From Fibrobacter sp. UBA4309 (GTDB lineage: Bacteria; Fibrobacterota; Fibrobacteria; Fibrobacterales; Fibrobacteraceae), in the NCBI RefSeq assembly GCF_002395745.1, contig NZ_DGUN01000049.1:180689-244688 (forward strand): a stretch of 64,000 nucleotides of DNA, given 5' to 3'. The translations under genes and the position numbers were made by a program. How positions within the stretch are numbered: position 1 is the stretch's first letter; each line of letters begins with the position of its first letter. Below are positions 60,495 through 64,000 of the stretch, piece after piece. The notes under the pieces are model-generated. The model was not told the DNA's origin. It ran no database searches and saw nothing but the letters and a program-made list of their open reading frames with translations.

Positions 60495-61115
60495 ATGAAA
60501 AAAACTGAAAAAATCAAGTTTATCGGCGAAAAGCTGGACGAACTTTTCCCGAACCCGCCCATACCGCTGGACTACACCAGCGCCTATACGATGCTCGTGG
60601 CCGTTGTCCTCAGCGCACAATGTACCGACATCCGCGTAAACCAGGTGACCAAGGTTCTGTTCAAGAAGGCAGACACCCCGAAAAAGATGGTCAAGCTCGG
60701 CGTAGACCGCATCGCCGAAATCATCAAGCCGTGCGGATTCTTCAACACCAAAAGCGTGAACATCTACAACCTTTCAAGGGAACTCGTCGAAAAGTTCGAC
60801 GGCAATGTTCCGCAAACGTTCGAAGAACTTGAAGCATTGCCCGGCGTGGGACACAAGACGGCCAGTGTCGTAATGAGCCATATCTTCAAGATTCCCGCCT
60901 TCCCCGTCGACACGCACATCCACAGGCTCGCAATGCGCTGGGGACTAAGCGACGGCAGTTCCGTGGAGCAGACGGAGAAGGACCTGAAAAAAATCTTCCC
61001 CGAAAACGAATGGGAAAAACGCCACCTGCAGATTATCTACTTCGGGCGCACATACTGCAAGGCCCGCGGGCACAAGCCCGAGGAATGTCCGATTTGCAGC
61101 GTCGCGGGGCGCTAG
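60495..61115 (+). CDS. nth: Endonuclease III (DNA glycosylase/AP lyase)
   Basis: Removes oxidised pyrimidines. 206 residues; HhH motif ELEALPGVGHKTASVV with catalytic Lys121, and Asp139 in FPVDTHIHR. The start is set by AAGGAGG at 60481. Oddity: the [4Fe-4S] loop reads CKARGHKPEECPICSVAGR-stop, i.e. C-X9-C-X2-C-X5-stop. E. coli Nth has C-X6-C-X2-C-X5-C, so the fourth cysteine is missing exactly where the protein ends. The stop overlaps that of the next, convergent gene (CTAG). Confidence 0.94.
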   Translation: MKKTEKIKFIGEKLDELFPNPPIPLDYTSAYTMLVAVVLSAQCTDIRVNQVTKVLFKKADTPKKMVKLGVDRIAEIIKPCGFFNTKSVNIYNLSRELVEKFDGNVPQTFEELEALPGVGHKTASVVMSHIFKIPAFPVDTHIHRLAMRWGLSDGSSVEQTEKDLKKIFPENEWEKRHLQIIYFGRTYCKARGHKPEECPICSVAGR

Positions 61116-62050
61116 TCGTTGCCCTTGAGCAGTTCCTCGAAGTAGACAATCGTCTTCTCGAGACCCTGGCGCAGCGGGATTGTCGGTTCCCAGCCGAGTG
61201 CAGACTTGGCGAGGTCGATATTCGGGCGACGCATCTTCGGGTCATCACCGGGCAGCGGCTTGTACACGATCTTGCTCTTGGAACCCGTCAGGTCTAAAAC
61301 TTCCTTCGCAAGTTCAAGCATCGTGAATTCACCGGGGTTCCCGATGTTCACGGGGCCGATAATCTTGTCCTGGTTCATCATGCGCACGAAACCTTCGATG
61401 AGGTCGTCCACATAGCAGAAACTGCGCGTCTGGCTGCCGTCACCGTAAATCGTGAGGTCTTCACCCTTGAGCGCCTGCACAATAAAGTTGCTGACCACGC
61501 GGCCGTCGTTGGGCAACATGCGCGGACCGTACGTATTGAAAATACGCACGATACGGATATCCACGTTATTTTGTCTGTGGTAATCCATGAAGAGCGTCTC
61601 GGCGACGCGCTTGCCTTCGTCATAGCAGCTGCGGATACCGATCGGGTTCACGTTTCCCCAGTAGTCTTCCGTTTGCGGGTGCACTGCCGGGTCGCCGTAG
61701 ACCTCGCTCGTAGACGCCTGCAATATGCGGGCCTTCACGCGTTTCGCCATGCCGAGCATGTTGATAGCGCCCATCACGCTCGTCTTGATGGTCTTTACCG
61801 GGTTGAACTGGTAATGGATGGGGCTTGCGGGGCATGCGAGGTTGAAGATGCGATCCACTTCCAACAGAATCGGTTCCGTCACGTCGTGGCGAATCAATTC
61901 GAAGCTCTTGTTGTCACGCAGGTGCGCAACGTTCGCCATGCGGCCCGTAAAATAGTTGTCGAGGCAAATCACTTCGTGGCCGTCGTTCAGCAGACGTTCA
62001 CACAGGTGACTTCCCAGAAATCCTGCACCACCAGTAACTAAGCAACGCAT
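61112..62050 (-). CDS. UDP-glucuronate decarboxylase (UDP-xylose synthase-like)
   Basis: 312 residues, extended SDR fold: NAD-binding TGGAGFLGSHL (about residues 6-16), the catalytic YxxxK as SCYDEGKR and the family stretches CPASPIHYQFNPVKTIKTSV and YGPRMLPNDGRVVSNF. It converts UDP-glucuronate to UDP-xylose in the cytoplasm for surface glycans. The C-terminal RRPNIDLAKSALGWEP is conserved in the UXS family. It has an AGGAGG ribosome-binding site next to a GACGAAAG unit. Confidence 0.94.
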   Translation of the reverse strand: MRCLVTGGAGFLGSHLCERLLNDGHEVICLDNYFTGRMANVAHLRDNKSFELIRHDVTEPILLEVDRIFNLACPASPIHYQFNPVKTIKTSVMGAINMLGMAKRVKARILQASTSEVYGDPAVHPQTEDYWGNVNPIGIRSCYDEGKRVAETLFMDYHRQNNVDIRIVRIFNTYGPRMLPNDGRVVSNFIVQALKGEDLTIYGDGSQTRSFCYVDDLIEGFVRMMNQDKIIGPVNIGNPGEFTMLELAKEVLDLTGSKSKIVYKPLPGDDPKMRRPNIDLAKSALGWEPTIPLRQGLEKTIVYFEELLKGND

Positions 62051-62077
62051 CGGTTCCTCCTAGACGAAAGAATAGCT

Positions 62078-62905
62078 TTATTCATCCGAGTCCTTCTCCA
62101 GTTCGGCGGCACCGTTACCGCGGAGAGCCACTAGACGGACCCCGTTCAAGGTCAAGTACGGGTCGTAGGTATCAATCACCTTGCTGTGTCCCATGACCAT
62201 CCGGCCCCAACCGCCCGTTGCAAAAACGGGAACCTTCTTCTTGCCCATCTCGGCCTTGATTTTCCCGACAAGGGTTTCGAGTTCCGCCATGAACCCGTAC
62301 AAAAGGCCCGCACGGATAGCGTCATCGGTATTGTTCGCAATGACATGGTCCGGCCATTCGATGCTTACCGGCATCAGGCGTGCCGCCTTCTCCGTCAGCA
62401 CGTCCAGGCTAGCACTGATTCCGGGGATGATTATACCGCCGGCAAATCCGCCGTCCTTCATCACGTCAAAAGTCGTAGCCGTACCCATGTCCACTACGAT
62501 GGCATCCTTGTAGCCGCGGTCGCGCAGCGCTATCACGTTGCAGAGACGGTCGGCGCCCAGGGTCGCCGGGTTCGGGTAGGCAATCGGGCATCCCAGGCAG
62601 TTCTTGGAACTCACCACCTGCACCGGGCGCTTGAGCAATGTCTGGAGGGCCTTGATCCACGGACGTTCGAGCGCGGGAACCACAGTCGAGAGACCCACGT
62701 GCGTAATCGCCGAGGGCTTGATTTCGGAGAAGCGTACGAGACCGCCAATGCGGTTCATCACCTCGTCGCTAGTCGTTTCCTTGCGGGTGGTCAGTCGCCA
62801 ATGGTCAACAACCTTGTCTCCCTTGAAAATACCGAGTACCGTGTGGGAGTTGCCCACATCGACAACAAAACTGAAAGGCTCAGTTTCTTTCAATGTTTTC
62901 TTCAT
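62078..62905 (-). CDS. coaX: Type III pantothenate kinase
   Basis: First step of coenzyme A synthesis from pantothenate; ASKHA fold. 275 residues with VVDVGNSHTVLGIF (phosphate loop), GADRLCNVIALRD and DMGTATTFDVM, the three motifs of CoaX. ATG at 62905; TATATTTG ends 6 nt upstream and no Shine-Dalgarno is seen. Confidence 0.95.
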   Translation of the reverse strand: MKKTLKETEPFSFVVDVGNSHTVLGIFKGDKVVDHWRLTTRKETTSDEVMNRIGGLVRFSEIKPSAITHVGLSTVVPALERPWIKALQTLLKRPVQVVSSKNCLGCPIAYPNPATLGADRLCNVIALRDRGYKDAIVVDMGTATTFDVMKDGGFAGGIIIPGISASLDVLTEKAARLMPVSIEWPDHVIANNTDDAIRAGLLYGFMAELETLVGKIKAEMGKKKVPVFATGGWGRMVMGHSKVIDTYDPYLTLNGVRLVALRGNGAAELEKDSDE

Positions 62906-62911
62906 ACAAGG

Positions 62912-62919
62912 CAAATATA
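62912..62919 (-). promoter_or_regulatory. TAnnTTTG box of coaX
   Basis: On the minus strand TATATTTG (62919-62912) ends 6 nt before the coaX ATG. Confidence 0.55.
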
Positions 62920-62947
62920 CCAATAAAATTATATCCGCACCATTGAT

Positions 62948-62976
62948 AAAAGGTACTCCACGGGGGAATACCTTTT
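62948..62976 (-). terminator. Terminator downstream of carB
   Basis: Perfect 8-bp stem AAAAGGTA/TACCTTTT with a 13-nt loop, between carB and coaX on the minus strand. Confidence 0.7.
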
Positions 62977-63000
62977 TAAATATCCAATGTCAGTCTGGAA

Positions 63001-63131
63001 TTCAGTTAAATCTCTTCGATGCTCGCGTGATATTGACGCCTACGGCGTCAGCGGCTTCGGCTCAGCCATGCCAGAGAGCAAGCTCTCTGTCGCGGCATTC
63101 GCCTTGCACGCTACTCCTGCAGACTCTTCAG
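63001..63131. repeat. Duplicated carB 3' end flanking double-hairpin element E2
   Basis: 63001-63034 repeats the 3' end of carB and its stop region (63127-63160) with several substitutions. Between them, 63035-63114 holds GACGCC-TAC-GGCGTC, a linker CGGCTTCGGCTC, AGAGAGC-AA-GCTCTCT and a tail GGCATTCGCCTTGC, the same order as copy E1. So the element sits between a degenerate and an intact carB end. Confidence 0.75.
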
Positions 63132-64000
63132 TTAAATCTCTTCAATAGAAGCGTGATATTCCTGAAGAGATTTAACAGCACCGTGGCCGTTGCGAGCGGC
63201 GGCGATGCCCTTCACGGTGTTGTAGGCACCGGCGAGGGTCGTGATGTAAGGCACCTTGTACTTGATGGCGGCCTTGCGGATGGCGCTTTCGTCCTTGATG
63301 GCGTCGCGCTTTGCCCACGGCGTGTTGATGATGAGGTTCACCTGCTTGTTCAGGATGATGTCGAGGACGTTCGGGCGGCCTTCGGCAATCTTGTTCACCA
63401 CTTCGCACTTGACGCCGGCCTTCTCGTAGAACTTGGCGGTTCCTTCGGTGGCGTAGATCTTGAAGCCGAGCTTCTGGAATTCCTTACCGATTTCAATCGC
63501 CTGTTCAGACAAGTTAACCTTATCGGAGAGGCTAATCAGCACGGCACCTTCGTTCGGGAGGAAGGAACCTGCGGCTTCCTGGCTCTTGTAGTAAGCGAGG
63601 GCGTAGTCGTCGGAGAGGCCGAGCACTTCGCCGGTGGAACGCATTTCGGGGCCGAGAACCGGGTCCACCTTCGGGAACTTGTCGAAGGGGAACACGGCTT
63701 CCTTGGCGCCGTGGTGGTTGAACTTCTTGTCCTTGAGCTTGAGGTCTTCGAGCTTCGCGCCGAGCATGAGGCGGGTAGCGAGGCGGGCCATCTGCGTGTT
63801 ACAAACCTTGGAGACCAGAGGCACCGTGCGGCTTGCGCGCGGGTTAGCTTCGAGGACGAACACCTTGCCGTCTTCGATAGCGTACTGCATGTTCATGAGG
63901 CCGCAAACGTGGAGAGCTTCGGCAATCTTGCGGGTATAATCCTTGATGGTCGCGAGGTTTTCCTTGGTGATGGTCACCGGCGGGATGATGCAGGCGGAGT
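63132..64000 (-). CDS. carB: Carbamoyl-phosphate synthase large subunit, C-terminal part
   Basis: The 3' portion of carB; the 5' end lies beyond the window and the frame is open to its edge (reads SACIIPPVTITKENL at the edge). Visible are the end of the second ATP-grasp domain (MNMQYAIEDGKVFVLEANPRASRTVPLVSK) and the MGS-like allosteric domain at the C-terminus (LGFKIYATEGTAKFYEKAG, NLIINTPW). It makes carbamoyl phosphate for arginine and pyrimidines. The gene ends HASIEEI; a partial duplicate of this end lies just downstream. Confidence 0.96.
   Translation of the reverse strand, partial: SACIIPPVTITKENLATIKDYTRKIAEALHVCGLMNMQYAIEDGKVFVLEANPRASRTVPLVSKVCNTQMARLATRLMLGAKLEDLKLKDKKFNHHGAKEAVFPFDKFPKVDPVLGPEMRSTGEVLGLSDDYALAYYKSQEAAGSFLPNEGAVLISLSDKVNLSEQAIEIGKEFQKLGFKIYATEGTAKFYEKAGVKCEVVNKIAEGRPNVLDIILNKQVNLIINTPWAKRDAIKDESAIRKAAIKYKVPYITTLAGAYNTVKGIAAARNGHGAVKSLQEYHASIEEI

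Overview
The window is a chromosomal segment from a member of the Fibrobacterota, most likely the genus Fibrobacter. Three lineage-marker families support this: a FISUMP (Fib_succ_major) lipoprotein at 11.8-12.6 kb, a TIGR02147 'Fsuc_second' paralogue at 27.0 kb, and a fibro-slime (TIGR02148) protein at 37.1-39.9 kb. The housekeeping genes look like a Gram-negative FCB-group bacterium. No rRNA, tRNA, CRISPR array, prophage or IS transposase was recognised. Both edges cut genes: an unrecognised protein on the left and carB on the right.

Layout. 0-11.4 kb: polysaccharide deacetylase-like gene, uppP, htpG, a zinc-type Fur regulator with a znuACB-like transporter, a frameshifted small gene, a DUF1846 gene and ilvC. 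11.4-18.1 kb: an accessory stretch with a FISUMP lipoprotein, a DUF2442-HTH fusion, a HigBA-like toxin-antitoxin pair, a small DNA-binding-like protein, a hydrolase, an autoregulated-looking Fic protein, an SDR, a GNAT and a Phd/ParE pair bracketed by 15-bp direct repeats. 18-29 kb: envelope proteins, an alcohol dehydrogenase, a glycosyltransferase, a MATE exporter, an aminotransferase, ffh, and a TIGR02147 gene with two related lipoproteins. 29.2-33.4 kb: the rpsP-rimM-trmD-rplS translation operon followed by two tandem CRP-like proteins. 33.5-37.0 kb: yajC-def-spoIID-like-mtaB. 37-47 kb: the fibro-slime protein, envelope proteins, argG, fliB, trpS and gmk. 47-64 kb: priA, a DUF349 protein, a Sua5/TsaC enzyme, a VanX-like peptidase, a TonB-type receptor, an omega-amidase-like enzyme, a maltokinase-like gene, cysE, nth, a UDP-glucuronate decarboxylase, coaX and carB.

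Functional groupings. The zinc locus is a self-contained uptake system with an interrupted palindrome in front of its regulator. The ribosomal operon joins two ribosomal proteins with maturation and tRNA-modification enzymes. Sua5/TsaC and the methylthiotransferase, though far apart, act on the same tRNA position (t6A37 and then ms2t6A37).

The most unusual content is non-coding. There are several dispersed repeat classes: a GACGAAA heptamer element, a GGAATGAC-type palindrome that has entered two coding sequences, and a 3'-gene hairpin element whose stems differ between copies but stay base-paired. Many start codons lie 4-9 nt after a TAnnTTTG-like box, which predicts leaderless or near-leaderless mRNAs.
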